From: Thermaurantiacus tibetensis
GTDB lineage: Bacteria; Pseudomonadota; Alphaproteobacteria; Sphingomonadales; Sphingomonadaceae
DNA length: 64,000 bases
Assembly: GCF_015354055.1 (NCBI RefSeq)
Contig: NZ_JACHTM010000002.1
Location: 62,001-126,000 of the forward strand
Reading direction: 5' to 3'
Position 1 is the stretch's first letter; each line of letters begins with the position of its first letter. The notes below the pieces were generated by a model. The model searched no databases and had not been told where the DNA came from. It was given only the letters and a program-made list of their open reading frames with translations. Made by a program: the position numbers and the translations under genes. This document shows positions 44,534 to 54,140 of this stretch, in pieces.

Positions 44534-47500
44534 ATGCCGTCGACTGCCTTCCGCTCCGCGGCGCTTGTCCGGGTCTCGCTTCCCGCCCTGCTGCTCGCCG
44601 CGCCGGGCGCCTTCGCACAGCAGCCGTCCCCCACCACGGTGGCCGAGGCGCCCGAGGCGGCCGAGACCATCATCGTGACCGGCAGCCGCGTGGCACGCGA
44701 CCCCAATGCGGTCGCGCCCATCCCGATCCAGTCGCTCACCGGCGAGGAGCTGCTCCAGACCGGCAACACCGACGTGACCGCCGCGCTCCGGCAGATCCCG
44801 GCCCTGATCTCCTCGGGCACGGTTGCAGACTCGATCGAACGGGGCGCCGGCGGGGTCGGCCAGGCCACCCTCAACCTCCGCCAGCTCGGCTCCAACCGCA
44901 CGCTCGTCCTCGTCGACGGCCGCCGCCACGTCTCCGGCGTGCCCGACCGGCAGGCAGTCGACGTCTCGACCATCCCGCCCTCGCTCATCGAACAGGTGGA
45001 AGTGCTGACGGGCGGCGCCTCGGCGGTCTATGGCGCCGATGCCGTGACCGGCGTCGTCAACTACCGGCTGCGGCAGAACTTCGAGGGGCTCGAGGTCGAG
45101 GGCCAGGCGGGCACCTCGTCCAAGGGTGACGGGCAGGGCTACCGGATGTCTGCCACCTGGGGGAAGAACTTCCGCGAGAACCGCGGCAACTTCACGCTTT
45201 CGGCCGGTTTTGCGGAAGACAGCGAGGTGCTGCTCTCCGACCGCGCGTTCACCCGCGACAACGGCCGGGGCAACAACTCGACGACCTACGCCAACCCGGC
45301 GCTCCGCTTCCAGAAGGGCGACATCGACCCGGCGACGATGCCGAACTTCGCCCGCTTCTACCGGATCGGCGGGCCGGGCCCGCGCGCCACGCGGATCAGC
45401 TTCGGCCCGCCCATCCCGCTTCCCGGCACCGCCATCTACAACCAGGTGTTCGCCGACGGCCGCACGCCGACGGCCGCCGAGCAGGCGCTCATCGACCGCG
45501 CGCGCAACGCCCCCACCCGCGTCATCGGCCGCCAGCCGGTCTTTGCCATCTCGGCCAACAACGGCCTCCTGTTCCGCGCCGACTACGGCTTCTGGCGGGC
45601 CGACATCAACGGCAACGGCATCAACGACTGCAACGAAAGCTACATCGGCTGGACCGGCTTCGGCGGCGGCGGCTGCTACGTGACCAACCCCGACGGTTCG
45701 GTCCGCATCTTCCAGGACGGCATCATCTCGACCGCCTCCAACCAGTTCGGCGGCGACGGCGCGGTCGAGCGCGGCGATGCGACCTCGCTCCTGCCGGCCT
45801 CGCAGCGGCTCTTCGCCAACTCCACCGGCCGCTACGAGTTCTCGCCGGCGGCCGAGTTCTTCTACGACGCGAAGTACGCCCGCAACCGGACGACCAGCCG
45901 CTCCAACTACAACACCTTCTACGACAGCCTCTACATCTCGCCGGAAAACCCGTTCGTGCCCGCGGTGCTGCTGCCCGAGGTGATCGAGTCGGGCGGCCTC
46001 CTCGTCAGCCGCGACTTCCTCGACCTCGGGCCCGGCATCACCTCCTCGCTGCGCGAGACGCTGCGCTTCGTCGGCGGGCTGCGGGGAGACCTGGCCGAGC
46101 ACCTGCGCTACGAGGTCTCGGGGGTGTGGGGCCAGACCAAGTCGCGCACCACCTTCTCGAACTCGGTCCTCTACGACCGGCTGTTCGCAGCCCTTGACGT
46201 GGTGCGCGGACCCGGCGGCAACCCGGTCTGCCGCTCCGAGCTCGACCCGACGGCCGTGCCGCCCGGCTCCGACGTCTTCCCGGTCATCGAGAGCGGCTTC
46301 TTCACCTTCCGCCCGGGCCAGGGGCTGTGCAAGCCGGCCAACATCCTGCGCGGCGCCTTCTCGGTCAGCCCGGAGGCCGTGGACTTCATCACCACGCCCA
46401 CGACCGACCGCGCCAAGATCAACCAGGCGGTCATCACCGGCTTCCTCTCGGGCGAGAGCACCCGCTGGTTCTCGCTCCCCGGCGGCCCGGTCAGCTTCGT
46501 CGTCGGCGGGGAGTACCGGAAGGAGCGCTCCGAGAACATCCTCGACGATCTGGTCAAGGGCCTGCTCCCGCCCGGCTCGCCCGCCGGCCCGGCCGGCACC
46601 TTCATCGGCGACATCTCGGGCAACAAGTCGCTTGTCTTCGACGCCCAGAACCAGGTGTTCGACTCCGGCGGCAGCTTCGACGTGAAGGAAGTGTTCGGCG
46701 AGGTGCTGCTCCCCGTCTTCAAGGAGCGGCGCTTCTTCCACGACCTCTCGATCGGCGGCGCCGTGCGCTACGCCGACTACTCGACGGTGGGCGGCGCGCT
46801 CACCTGGAACGTCAACGGCAGCTACGCGCCCATCCCCGACATCCGCTTCCGCGGCACCTATAGCCAGGCAATCCGGGCGCCCGACGTGTTCGAGCTGTTC
46901 AGCCCGCAGCAGGGCGCCACCTTCCGCCCGCTCGACCCGTGCAACGCCTCCGAGATCGCCCGGCTCAAGTCATCCGACCCGGCCCGCGGCGCGATCCGCG
47001 AGCGCAACTGCCTCGCCGCCGTCACCGCGGCCGCCAGCGCGCTCGGAATCACCAACCCGGCCGCCTTCCTCGCGAACTACGAGGACCCGCTGACGGCCCG
47101 CTTCGGCGGCACCTCCGGCGGCAACCCCAACCTCGAGGAAGAGACCTCCCGCAGCTGGACGGCAGGGACCGTCATCCAGCCGCGCTTCATCCCCGGGCTC
47201 ACGCTCTCGGCCGACTATTATTCCATCCGGATCGAGGACGCGATCGCAGCCGTCTCGGCGCAGGACATCGTCAACACCTGCTACGACCTGCCCACCTTCC
47301 CCAACCGCTTCTGCGATCTCTTCGAGCGGCGGGTGCGCCCGCAGGACCGGGGCACGCCGACGGCCTTCGGCTTCCTCTCGCTCACCCAGACGCAGATCAA
47401 CTTCGGGAAGATCGAGACCTCCGGCGTCGACTTCTCCGCGAACTACCAGTTCGAATGGCGGAACAACGGGTTTGCCATCGGCTTCACGGGCAACTGGGTG

Positions 47501-47890
47501 GAGAAGCTCAACCGCTTCTTCGACCCGGTGCGGACCGATTTCGTGAACCCTGGCCTGCTCGAGACAGGCGCGCCGCGCTGGGCCGGGCTTGGCACCTTCG
47601 CGTGGAACCGCGGGCCCTTCACGCTCGGCTACCGCCTCCAGTGGATCGGCCGTCAGGCGATCGCCAGCGCGATCCAGATCGAGCGGCTCGACGACGAGTT
47701 CGGCCCCGCAGGGCTTGCCCCGCACTACTTCATCCATGACGTGAACATCGCGCTCGAGGTGAACGAGAACATCACCGTGAGCGCCGGCGTGAACAACCTC
47801 ATGGACAAGGAGCCCTACCTCGCCAGCCGCGCCTACCCGGTCTCGGGGCTCGGCCGGTTCGTGTTCGTGGGCGCCCGCGGCAGGTTCTAG
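44534..47890 (+). CDS. TonB-dependent outer-membrane receptor
   Basis: 1118 residues. Signal peptide LPALLLAAPGAFAQ. A TonB box-like ETIIVTGSR is followed by the plug: NTDVTAALRQIPAL, TLNLRQLGSNRTLVLVDGRRH and IEQVEVLTGGASAVYGADAVTGVVNY. The long beta-barrel ends in Phe (GLGRFVFVGARGRF), as outer-membrane proteins do. It belongs to the large sphingomonad group with substrates such as oligosaccharides, peptides or aromatics; no specificity can be given. GAGAGGGG precedes GTG 44525, an alternative start three codons earlier. Confidence 0.93.
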   Translation: MPSTAFRSAALVRVSLPALLLAAPGAFAQQPSPTTVAEAPEAAETIIVTGSRVARDPNAVAPIPIQSLTGEELLQTGNTDVTAALRQIPALISSGTVADSIERGAGGVGQATLNLRQLGSNRTLVLVDGRRHVSGVPDRQAVDVSTIPPSLIEQVEVLTGGASAVYGADAVTGVVNYRLRQNFEGLEVEGQAGTSSKGDGQGYRMSATWGKNFRENRGNFTLSAGFAEDSEVLLSDRAFTRDNGRGNNSTTYANPALRFQKGDIDPATMPNFARFYRIGGPGPRATRISFGPPIPLPGTAIYNQVFADGRTPTAAEQALIDRARNAPTRVIGRQPVFAISANNGLLFRADYGFWRADINGNGINDCNESYIGWTGFGGGGCYVTNPDGSVRIFQDGIISTASNQFGGDGAVERGDATSLLPASQRLFANSTGRYEFSPAAEFFYDAKYARNRTTSRSNYNTFYDSLYISPENPFVPAVLLPEVIESGGLLVSRDFLDLGPGITSSLRETLRFVGGLRGDLAEHLRYEVSGVWGQTKSRTTFSNSVLYDRLFAALDVVRGPGGNPVCRSELDPTAVPPGSDVFPVIESGFFTFRPGQGLCKPANILRGAFSVSPEAVDFITTPTTDRAKINQAVITGFLSGESTRWFSLPGGPVSFVVGGEYRKERSENILDDLVKGLLPPGSPAGPAGTFIGDISGNKSLVFDAQNQVFDSGGSFDVKEVFGEVLLPVFKERRFFHDLSIGGAVRYADYSTVGGALTWNVNGSYAPIPDIRFRGTYSQAIRAPDVFELFSPQQGATFRPLDPCNASEIARLKSSDPARGAIRERNCLAAVTAAASALGITNPAAFLANYEDPLTARFGGTSGGNPNLEEETSRSWTAGTVIQPRFIPGLTLSADYYSIRIEDAIAAVSAQDIVNTCYDLPTFPNRFCDLFERRVRPQDRGTPTAFGFLSLTQTQINFGKIETSGVDFSANYQFEWRNNGFAIGFTGNWVEKLNRFFDPVRTDFVNPGLLETGAPRWAGLGTFAWNRGPFTLGYRLQWIGRQAIASAIQIERLDDEFGPAGLAPHYFIHDVNIALEVNENITVSAGVNNLMDKEPYLASRAYPVSGLGRFVFVGARGRF

Positions 47891-47897
47891 GGCGAAG

Positions 47898-47936
47898 GCA
47901 CCCCCCGCGAGGCAGCCGGCCTTGCCTTGCGGGGTG
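47898..47936 (+). terminator. hairpin after the TonB receptor gene
   Basis: GCACCCCCCGCGAGGCA pairs with TGCCTTGCGGGGTGC, leaving a short loop and two small bulges, 8 bp after the stop codon. The T-tract is missing, so it is either a weak intrinsic terminator or an RNA-stabilising stem. Confidence 0.45.
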
Positions 47937-48054
47937 CGGGCCGGCGGGGGCAGCGGCCGGGGCACGACAGGTTCGGAACCCGGTCCGCGGGGCGGCGCGA
48001 GGCAAGCCGAACGGGACCGGACCCGCCTGGGGCGCTGCCCGCCGCTGCCCGCCG

Positions 48055-49197
48055 CTACTGGCGAAGCAGCTCGCGCGCCACGATCACGCGCATGATCTCG
48101 TTGGTGCCCTCGAGGATCTGGTGGACGCGGAGATCGCGCCACAGCCGCTCGATCGGATAGTCCATGAGATAGCCGTAGCCGCCATGGAGCTGGAGCGCCC
48201 GGTCGACGACGGCCGAGCCGACGTCGGTTGCGAACCGCTTGGCCATGGCCGCGAACTTCGTCTTGTCGGCCGCGCCCGCCTCCACCTTCGCGGCCGCGAG
48301 GTAGAGGAGCGCGCGCGCGGCCTGGAGCTCGGTCTCCATGTCGGCCAGCTTGAACTGGGTTGCCTGGAAGTCGACGATGGCGCGGCCGAACTGCTGGCGG
48401 GTGCGGGTGTAGGCGATCGCCTCGTCGAGCGCGCGCTGGGCGCCGCCCAGCGAGCAGGCACCGATGTTGAGCCGGCCGCCGTCGAGCCCGGCCATGGCGA
48501 TGCGGAACCCCTCCCCTTCCGCCCCCACCCGGTTCTCGACCGGCACGCGCACATGGTCGAAGTGGACGAGGGCGGTCGGCTGCGAATGCCAGCCGAGCTT
48601 CCTCTCCTGCGCGCCGAAGGAGACGCCTTCCATGCCCTTCTCGATGACGAGGCAGGAGATGCCGCGCGGGCCATCCTCGCCCGTGCGCACCATGGTGACG
48701 TAGAGGTCGCTCGCCCCGCCGCCCGAGATGAAGGCCTTGGAGCCGGTGACGACATAGTGGTCGCCCTCGCGCACGGCGCGGGTCTTGAGCGAGGCGGCAT
48801 CCGAGCCGGAGCCCGGTTCGGTCAGGCAGTAGCTGGCGATCGCCTCCATGGTGACGAGCGCGGGCAGGTAGCGCCGCTTGACCGGCTCGGCGCCGAAGCG
48901 GTCGATCATCCAGCTCGCCATGTTGTGGATGGAGATGAAGGCGGAGGTGGAGGGGCAGCCGTGGGCCATGGCCTCCATGACCAGCGCCGCCTCCACCCGG
49001 CCGAGTCCGGTGCCGCCCGAGGCCTCCGAGACGTAGATGGCCCCGAAGCCGAGCGCGCCGGCCTTGCGGAGGGTCTCGAGCGGGAAGATGTGCTTCTCGT
49101 CCCAGAGCGCGGCGTGGGGCGTGATTTCCTCGGCGGTGAAGCGGCGGGCCATGTCCTGGATGGCGCGCTGGTCGTCCGTCAGCTCGAATGGGTGCAT
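48055..49197 (-). CDS. acyl-CoA dehydrogenase, isobutyryl-CoA dehydrogenase-like
   Basis: 380 residues, FAD enzyme forming the alpha-beta double bond. Seen: IASYCLTEPGSGSDAASLKT (FAD/substrate loop), VTGSKAFISGGGASDLYV, RQQFGRAIVDFQATQFKLADM, LQLHGGYGYLMDYPIERLWRD, and QILEGTNEIMRVI with the catalytic-base Glu. The start of the protein and the FISIHNMASWMIDRFG region resemble mammalian ACAD8. It would act in valine breakdown, which ends in propionyl-CoA and methylmalonyl-CoA, fitting loosely with the mutase gene at 56191. A CTAGGG box lies 9 bp before the ATG. Confidence 0.9.
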   Translation of the reverse strand: MHPFELTDDQRAIQDMARRFTAEEITPHAALWDEKHIFPLETLRKAGALGFGAIYVSEASGGTGLGRVEAALVMEAMAHGCPSTSAFISIHNMASWMIDRFGAEPVKRRYLPALVTMEAIASYCLTEPGSGSDAASLKTRAVREGDHYVVTGSKAFISGGGASDLYVTMVRTGEDGPRGISCLVIEKGMEGVSFGAQERKLGWHSQPTALVHFDHVRVPVENRVGAEGEGFRIAMAGLDGGRLNIGACSLGGAQRALDEAIAYTRTRQQFGRAIVDFQATQFKLADMETELQAARALLYLAAAKVEAGAADKTKFAAMAKRFATDVGSAVVDRALQLHGGYGYLMDYPIERLWRDLRVHQILEGTNEIMRVIVARELLRQ

Positions 49198-49259
49198 GGG
49201 GCCGGCCCCTAGCAGCGGACGGGCTCTTGCGGGAGCGTCAGAAGCGAGAGGGAGGCGCG

Positions 49260-49288
49260 TTGACGCGGCAAGGAGGCTCGCCTATGGC
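49260..49288 (+). promoter_or_regulatory. promoter of the rpmH-rnpA-yidD-yidC operon
   Basis: TTGACG (49260-49265), 17-bp spacer, TATGGC (49283-49288). Transcription would start near 49295, about 58 bases before the rpmH ATG and also upstream of the ATG at 49328 discussed for rnpA. Confidence 0.6.
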
Positions 49289-49352
49289 CTCGCGCCAGAC
49301 TGCCGGGGCGGATCACGCCCGCGGCCCATGACCGACGTGAAGGACCCGCGAG

Positions 49353-49487
49353 ATGAAGCGCACCTATCAGCCGTCGCGGCTGGTTCGCAAACGGCGCCAC
49401 GGCTTCCGCGCCCGCATGGCAACGCCCGGCGGCCGCAAGGTGCTCGCCAACCGGCGCGCGCACGGCCGCAAGAAGCTCAGCGTCTGA
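49353..49487 (+). CDS. rpmH: 50S ribosomal protein L34
   Basis: 44 residues, full length for L34: [20 protein letters not shown] followed by [20 protein letters not shown] and KLSV. Highly basic, binds 23S rRNA. It begins the conserved rpmH-rnpA-yidD-yidC-engB block. The preceding AAGGACCCGCGAG gives a modest ribosome-binding site. The rnpA reading frame runs open across the whole of this gene in another frame. Confidence 0.97.
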   Translation: MKRTYQPSRLVRKRRHGFRARMATPGGRKVLANRRAHGRKKLSV

Positions 49488-49849
49488 CGGGTGCGGCAGC
49501 CGCCGGCTTCCGGCCGCTGCCGGCCATCACGCGCCGCGCCGATTTTCTCGCCGCCAACCGCGGGGTCCGCATCGTGACACCTGGGTTCATCCTCCTCGTC
49601 CGGCCGAACGGCCTCGGCCGGATTCGCGCGGGCTTCACGGTCAGCCGCAAGCTTGGCGGCGCGGTGGACCGCAACCGGGCGAAGCGGCGGTTGCGGGAGA
49701 TGGCGCGGCTCGTCCTGCGCGACCATGGCGTGCAGGGATGCGACCATGTGTTCATCGCCCGCCCGCTCGAGGCCGAGCGGCCCTTTGCGGCCCTGCTTGC
49801 CGATGCGCGGGCAGCGCTTGCCCGGGCGGCCGGCCGGGTGGCCGCATGA
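49484..49849 (+). CDS. rnpA: ribonuclease P protein component, start codon uncertain
   Basis: About 121 residues if it starts at the CTG at 49484, which overlaps the rpmH stop (CTGA). Seen: [38 protein letters not shown] (the RNR motif that contacts RNase P RNA) and [10 protein letters not shown]. No ATG, GTG or TTG exists in this frame between rpmH and the conserved part. The nearest ordinary starts are ATG 49328 and GTG 49337, upstream of rpmH, which would make rnpA contain all of rpmH out of frame as in Thermus. The protein identity is certain; the start is not. Confidence 0.85.
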   Translation: MTGAAAAGFRPLPAITRRADFLAANRGVRIVTPGFILLVRPNGLGRIRAGFTVSRKLGGAVDRNRAKRRLREMARLVLRDHGVQGCDHVFIARPLEAERPFAALLADARAALARAAGRVAA

Positions 49850-50118
49850 GCGCACAGCCCGCGCCGGCGCGGCCAGGCCCGGTCGGGTGGCTGCTCATCG
49901 GCCTTGCCCGCGCCTGGCAGCTCACCTTCTCGGCGGTGCTTCCTCCCTCCTGCCGCTTCACACCCTCCTGCTCGGCCTATGCGATCGAGGCGGTCAGGGT
50001 GCACGGCGCCGCGCGCGGCGGCTGGCTCGCCATCCGGCGGCTTGCCCGCTGCCACCCCTGGGGCGGCATGGGGCACGACCCGGTGCCGCCGCCCGATCAC
50101 GAGGGCCAGACGCGGTGA
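49846..50118 (+). CDS. yidD: membrane protein insertion efficiency factor YidD
   Basis: 90 residues. Amphipathic N-terminus, then [36 protein letters not shown], which contains the three-Cys family signature, and [18 protein letters not shown] at the end. It helps YidC/Sec insert membrane proteins. ATG 49846 overlaps the rnpA stop (ATGA). yidC follows after 7 bp. Confidence 0.95.
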   Translation: MSAQPAPARPGPVGWLLIGLARAWQLTFSAVLPPSCRFTPSCSAYAIEAVRVHGAARGGWLAIRRLARCHPWGGMGHDPVPPPDHEGQTR

Positions 50119-50125
50119 GACGCGC

Positions 50126-51874
50126 ATGAAGGAGGAAAGCCGCAACCTCGTCCTCGCGGTGGTGCTCTCTGCCATCGTGCTGTTCGGCTGGCAGTTCCTG
50201 GCCGAGCGCTACTTCCTGCCACCGCCCCCGCCGCCGCCCGCGGCCGAGGCGCCAGCCCCCGCGGTCGCCCCGTCCGCGGCGACCGACGGGCCTCTGGTGC
50301 CCGAGGCGGCGATCCCCGCCCCTGCCGCCCCTGCCGTCGGCCTGGCGCCGAAGACGGTCGCGCAAGCCCTCGCGGCCTCGCCCCGGGTTCCGATCCGCAC
50401 GCCGCGACTCTCCGGCTCGATCAATCTCGTCGGTGCCAGGATCGATGACCTCGTGCTCACCGACCATCGCACCGGCCTTGTGCCAAACGCGCCACCGGTA
50501 CGGCTGTTCGCCCCCTCGCCCGGGCCCGGCGCCTACTTCGCCGGCTTCGGCTGGGCGGGGCCGGGCGCGCCGCCGGCCGATGCCCGCTGGACGCCAAGCG
50601 GCGACGTGCTCGCGCCCGGCCGGCCGCTCACCCTCAGCTGGACGAGCCCCGCCGGCGTGACCTTCGAGATCCGCCTCGAGGTGGACGAGAACTTCCTGTT
50701 CACCGCCACCCAGCGGGTGGTGAACGGCAGCGGCGGCGCCGTCGCGGTCCGCCCCTACGGCTTCGTGAACCGCACCGGCACGGGGCCCGAGCGCGACGCC
50801 TTCAACCTCCACGTGGGACCCATTGCCGTCATCGACGGCAGGCTGCTCGAGAGCGACATCAGCTACGACCGCCTGCGCGAGCGCGGGCCGCAGACCTTCC
50901 GGACGACCGGCGGCTGGCTCGGCATCACCGACAAATACTGGCTTGCCGCGCTCATCCCCGACCAGAAGCAGCCGCTCGACGTGCGCTTCACCCACGCCGC
51001 GGAAGGCGACCGCTTCCAGACCGACTTCGTGGCCCCGGCGGAGCTCGTGGCCCCCGGCGCCGCCGCCGAAAGCCGTGCCCATCTCTTCGCCGGCGCCAAG
51101 GAGGTCGATCTCCTGAACCGGGTGCGCGACGAGCTCGGTGCGCCGCTCTTCGACCGCGCGCTCGCGTGGGGCTGGTTCTGGTTCATCGCCCAGCCGATCT
51201 TCCGGCTGCTCTCCTTCTTCCACGGCCTGTTCGGGAACTGGGGCCTCGCCATCATCGGGCTTACCCTCGTCGTCCGCCTGCTCCTCTACCCCATCGCCAA
51301 CCGGCAGTATGCCTCGATGGCGAAGCTCAAGGTCTTCGCGCCGAAGATGAAGGAGATCCAGGAGCGCTACAAGGACGACAAGGTGCGCCAGCAGCAGGAA
51401 CTGATGGAGCTTTACCGGCGCGAGAAGATCAATCCGCTCGCGGGCTGCCTGCCCATCCTGCTCCAGATCCCCATCTTCTACGCGCTCTACAAGACGCTTC
51501 TCATCGCCATCGAGATCCGCCACCAGCCGCTCGGCCTCTGGATCCGCGACCTCTCCGCCCCCGACCCGCTCACCCCGCTCAACCTCTTCGGGCTGCTTCC
51601 CTTCCAGCCGCCGGCGGTGATCGCGGTCGGCATCCTTCCGATCCTGCTTGGCGTCACCATGTGGCTCCAGTTCCGCCTGAACCCGACGCCCATGGACGAG
51701 GTGCAGAAGCTCGTCTTCTCGTGGATGCCGTGGATCTTCATGTTCCTGATGGCGCCGTTCGCAGCCGGCCTGCAGCTCTACTGGATCGTCAACAACATCG
51801 TCTCGATCGCCCAGCAGTGGTGGCTGAACCGCAAGTACGCGAGCCCGGCGCCGGCCCCTTCTGGCGGCAAATGA
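50126..51874 (+). CDS. yidC: membrane protein insertase YidC
   Basis: 582 residues. N-terminal membrane helix ([18 protein letters not shown]), a Pro/Ala linker, a large periplasmic domain (about 90-360), then the conserved core: [69 protein letters not shown] and [32 protein letters not shown]. The Arg of the hydrophilic groove is in the VVRLLLYP helix. It inserts proteins into the inner membrane, alone or with SecYEG. The stop overlaps engB by 4 bp. Confidence 0.97.
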   Translation: MKEESRNLVLAVVLSAIVLFGWQFLAERYFLPPPPPPPAAEAPAPAVAPSAATDGPLVPEAAIPAPAAPAVGLAPKTVAQALAASPRVPIRTPRLSGSINLVGARIDDLVLTDHRTGLVPNAPPVRLFAPSPGPGAYFAGFGWAGPGAPPADARWTPSGDVLAPGRPLTLSWTSPAGVTFEIRLEVDENFLFTATQRVVNGSGGAVAVRPYGFVNRTGTGPERDAFNLHVGPIAVIDGRLLESDISYDRLRERGPQTFRTTGGWLGITDKYWLAALIPDQKQPLDVRFTHAAEGDRFQTDFVAPAELVAPGAAAESRAHLFAGAKEVDLLNRVRDELGAPLFDRALAWGWFWFIAQPIFRLLSFFHGLFGNWGLAIIGLTLVVRLLLYPIANRQYASMAKLKVFAPKMKEIQERYKDDKVRQQQELMELYRREKINPLAGCLPILLQIPIFYALYKTLLIAIEIRHQPLGLWIRDLSAPDPLTPLNLFGLLPFQPPAVIAVGILPILLGVTMWLQFRLNPTPMDEVQKLVFSWMPWIFMFLMAPFAAGLQLYWIVNNIVSIAQQWWLNRKYASPAPAPSGGK

Positions 51875-52536
51875 CCGGGACGGCGGGGGAAGACGTCGGG
51901 CGAGAGGCGGAAGACGCGGAGGCCGAGGAGGCCGCGCGCCGGCTCTTCGCCGGCCCCGTCGCCTTCGAGCTCGGCGCGCCGCGCCTCGACCTGCTCCCGG
52001 CCGACGGGCTCCCCGAAGTTGCCTTTGCCGGCCGGTCGAACGTCGGGAAGTCCTCGCTCTTGAATGCGCTCGCCGGCCGCGCGGGGCTTGCCCGCACCTC
52101 CAACACCCCGGGCCGCACCCAGGAATTGAACCTGTTCCTCGTTGGCAGCCCCCCCGTCTTCCGCCTCGTCGACATGCCAGGCTACGGGTATGCCGAGGCA
52201 CCGAAGGACGTCGTGGCACGCTGGACGCGGCTCGTCGGCGACTATCTCGCCGGCCGGCCCACGCTGCGGCGGGTGCTTCTCCTCATCGACTCGCGGCACG
52301 GGCTGAAGCCGGTGGACCGGGAAGTGATGGCACGGCTCGACCGGGCGGCCGTCAGCTACCAGCTGGTGCTGACCAAGACCGACAAGGCGAAGGACGCGGG
52401 CGCCGTGGCACGGGAAGTGGCGGCCGAAGCGCGGGGTCACGTGGCGGCCCACCCGGAGGTGCTGGCAACGAGCGCGATGAGGGGCTTCGGCATCGCGGCG
52501 CTCCGGGTTGCCGTGCGTGCGGCAATCCTGCCCTGA
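51871..52536 (+). CDS. engB: ribosome biogenesis GTP-binding protein EngB (YsxC/YihA)
   Basis: 221 residues, TrmE-Era-EngA-EngB type GTPase for 50S assembly. Seen: G1 [17 protein letters not shown]2 [11 protein letters not shown]3 [10 protein letters not shown]4 TKTDK and G5 [10 protein letters not shown]. An acidic N-terminal extension of about 25 residues precedes the fold. Follows yidC in the usual order. A run of six A (AAAAAA) lies just after the stop, without a stem. Confidence 0.95.
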   Translation: MTGTAGEDVGREAEDAEAEEAARRLFAGPVAFELGAPRLDLLPADGLPEVAFAGRSNVGKSSLLNALAGRAGLARTSNTPGRTQELNLFLVGSPPVFRLVDMPGYGYAEAPKDVVARWTRLVGDYLAGRPTLRRVLLLIDSRHGLKPVDREVMARLDRAAVSYQLVLTKTDKAKDAGAVAREVAAEARGHVAAHPEVLATSAMRGFGIAALRVAVRAAILP

Positions 52537-52603
52537 AGGTGGCAAAAAAGGGGCGAGCATCCGGCCGTGATTGCTGCTAGGCGGGCATGATGGAGTGGAC
52601 GGG

Positions 52604-54022
52604 ATGATCGCGCTCAACACGCTTCGCTTCGGCTCGCGCGAGCTGCTGCCGCTGATCGAGGGCGGCAAGGGCATTTCCGCCACCAACCACCGCTCCTCCG
52701 GCGCCTGGGCGGCAACCGGCGGGATCGGTACCGTTTCTGCCGTCAACGCCGACAGCTATGACGAGAACGGCCTGCCCATCCCTCAGGTCTACCGGGAGAA
52801 GACGCGCGTCGGCCGGCACGAGGAGCTCATCGCCTACGCGATAGAGGGCGCGGTCGAGCAGGTGAAGCGCGCCTTCGACATCGCCGCCGACGAGCTTCGC
52901 GCAGGCCGCGGCGCGCTCAACATCAACATTCTCTGGGAGATGGGCGGTGCCCAGCGCGTGCTCCAGGGCGTGCTCGAGCGCACCCGCGGCCTCGTCAGCG
53001 GCGTGACCTGCGGCGCCGGCATGCCCTACCGGCTTGCCGAGATCGCCGCCTCCTACGGCGTCAACTACTACCCCATCATCTCCTCCGCACGCGCCTTCCG
53101 GGCGCTGTGGAAGCGCGCCTATTCCAAGGCGGCCGAGTGGCTTGGCGCCGTCGTCTACGAGGACCCGTGGCTCGCCGGCGGCCACAACGGCCTCTCCAAC
53201 GCCGAGGACCCGGCGCAGCCGCAGGACCCCTACCCGCGCGTGCGCGAGCTTCGCGCCACCATGCGCGAGAGCGGCATTCCCGATGACGTGCCGATCGTGA
53301 TGGCCGGCGGGGTGTGGTACCTGCGCGAGTGGGCCCACTGGATCGACAACCCCGAGCTCGGGGCCATTGCCTTCCAGTTCGGCACCCGGCCGCTCCTCAC
53401 GCAGGAAAGCCCCATTCCCGACGCGTGGAAGGCGAAGCTCACCCAGATCGAGGAGGGGGACGTCATCCTCCACCGCTTTTCGCCGACCGGCTTCTACTCC
53501 TCGGCCGTGCGCAACGACTTCCTGAAGGAGCTCGAGGCGCGCTCCGAGCGCCAGATCGCCTTCTCGACCGAAGCGGCCGGCGACCACCAGTTCGTGCTCG
53601 ACGTCGGCGTGGCGCGCGGGCGGACCTACTATGTCACCCGCGACGACCTGCTGCGCGCCCGCGGCTGGGCCGGCCAGGGCTATACCGAGGCGCTCAAGAC
53701 CCCCGACAACACGCTCGTGTTCGTCACGCCCGAGAAGAAGGCCGAGATCCGCCGCGACCAGGCGGACTGCATGGGCTGCCTCTCCCACTGCCAGTTCTCC
53801 GCCTGGAAGGACCATGGCGACCACTCCACCGGCCGTCTGGCCGACCCGCGGAGCTTCTGCATCCAGAAGACGCTGCAGGACATCGCCCACGGCGGCGACC
53901 CGGAGCGGAACCTGATGTTCGCCGGCCACTCCGCCCACAATTTCCGCACCGACCCCTTCTACTCCAACGGCTTCATCCCGACGGTGCGCCAGCTCGTCGA
54001 CCGTATCCTGACAGGGGACTGA
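52604..54022 (+). CDS. nitronate monooxygenase / NAD(P)H-dependent flavin oxidoreductase family
   Basis: 472 residues, longer than the usual 320-350 of 2-nitropropane dioxygenases. Seen: FMN-binding TIM-barrel pieces GISATNHRSSGAWAATGGIGTVSA, SGVTCGAGMPYRLAEIAASYGVNYYPIISS, VVYEDPWLAGGHNGLSN and IVMAGGVWYLREWAHWIDN. An extra C-terminal part has ADCMGCLSHCQFSAW, a Cys-x2-Cys-x3-Cys cluster that could bind Fe-S or zinc, and RSFCIQKTLQDIAHGG. The substrate is unknown. I use ATG 52604, which gives IALNTLRFGSRELLPLI. A GCTAGGC box sits 21 bp earlier. Confidence 0.85.
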   Translation: MIALNTLRFGSRELLPLIEGGKGISATNHRSSGAWAATGGIGTVSAVNADSYDENGLPIPQVYREKTRVGRHEELIAYAIEGAVEQVKRAFDIAADELRAGRGALNINILWEMGGAQRVLQGVLERTRGLVSGVTCGAGMPYRLAEIAASYGVNYYPIISSARAFRALWKRAYSKAAEWLGAVVYEDPWLAGGHNGLSNAEDPAQPQDPYPRVRELRATMRESGIPDDVPIVMAGGVWYLREWAHWIDNPELGAIAFQFGTRPLLTQESPIPDAWKAKLTQIEEGDVILHRFSPTGFYSSAVRNDFLKELEARSERQIAFSTEAAGDHQFVLDVGVARGRTYYVTRDDLLRARGWAGQGYTEALKTPDNTLVFVTPEKKAEIRRDQADCMGCLSHCQFSAWKDHGDHSTGRLADPRSFCIQKTLQDIAHGGDPERNLMFAGHSAHNFRTDPFYSNGFIPTVRQLVDRILTGD

Positions 54023-54140
54023 GCCCGGGCCCCCGGGGGCGGGAGGGGAGGCACGCAGCAGGGGCCGGGGAGGCGCAACCGGCGCCGCAGGGGATGGCGG
54101 CGGATGCGAGGACTTGCCGCCGGGCGGGGAGAGACCGACC

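Noticed and set aside
48041-48060. Short tandem GCTGCCCGCC at the end of the acyl-CoA dehydrogenase gene
   Set aside because: Two copies only, in GC-rich DNA next to the stop codon; chance is likely.
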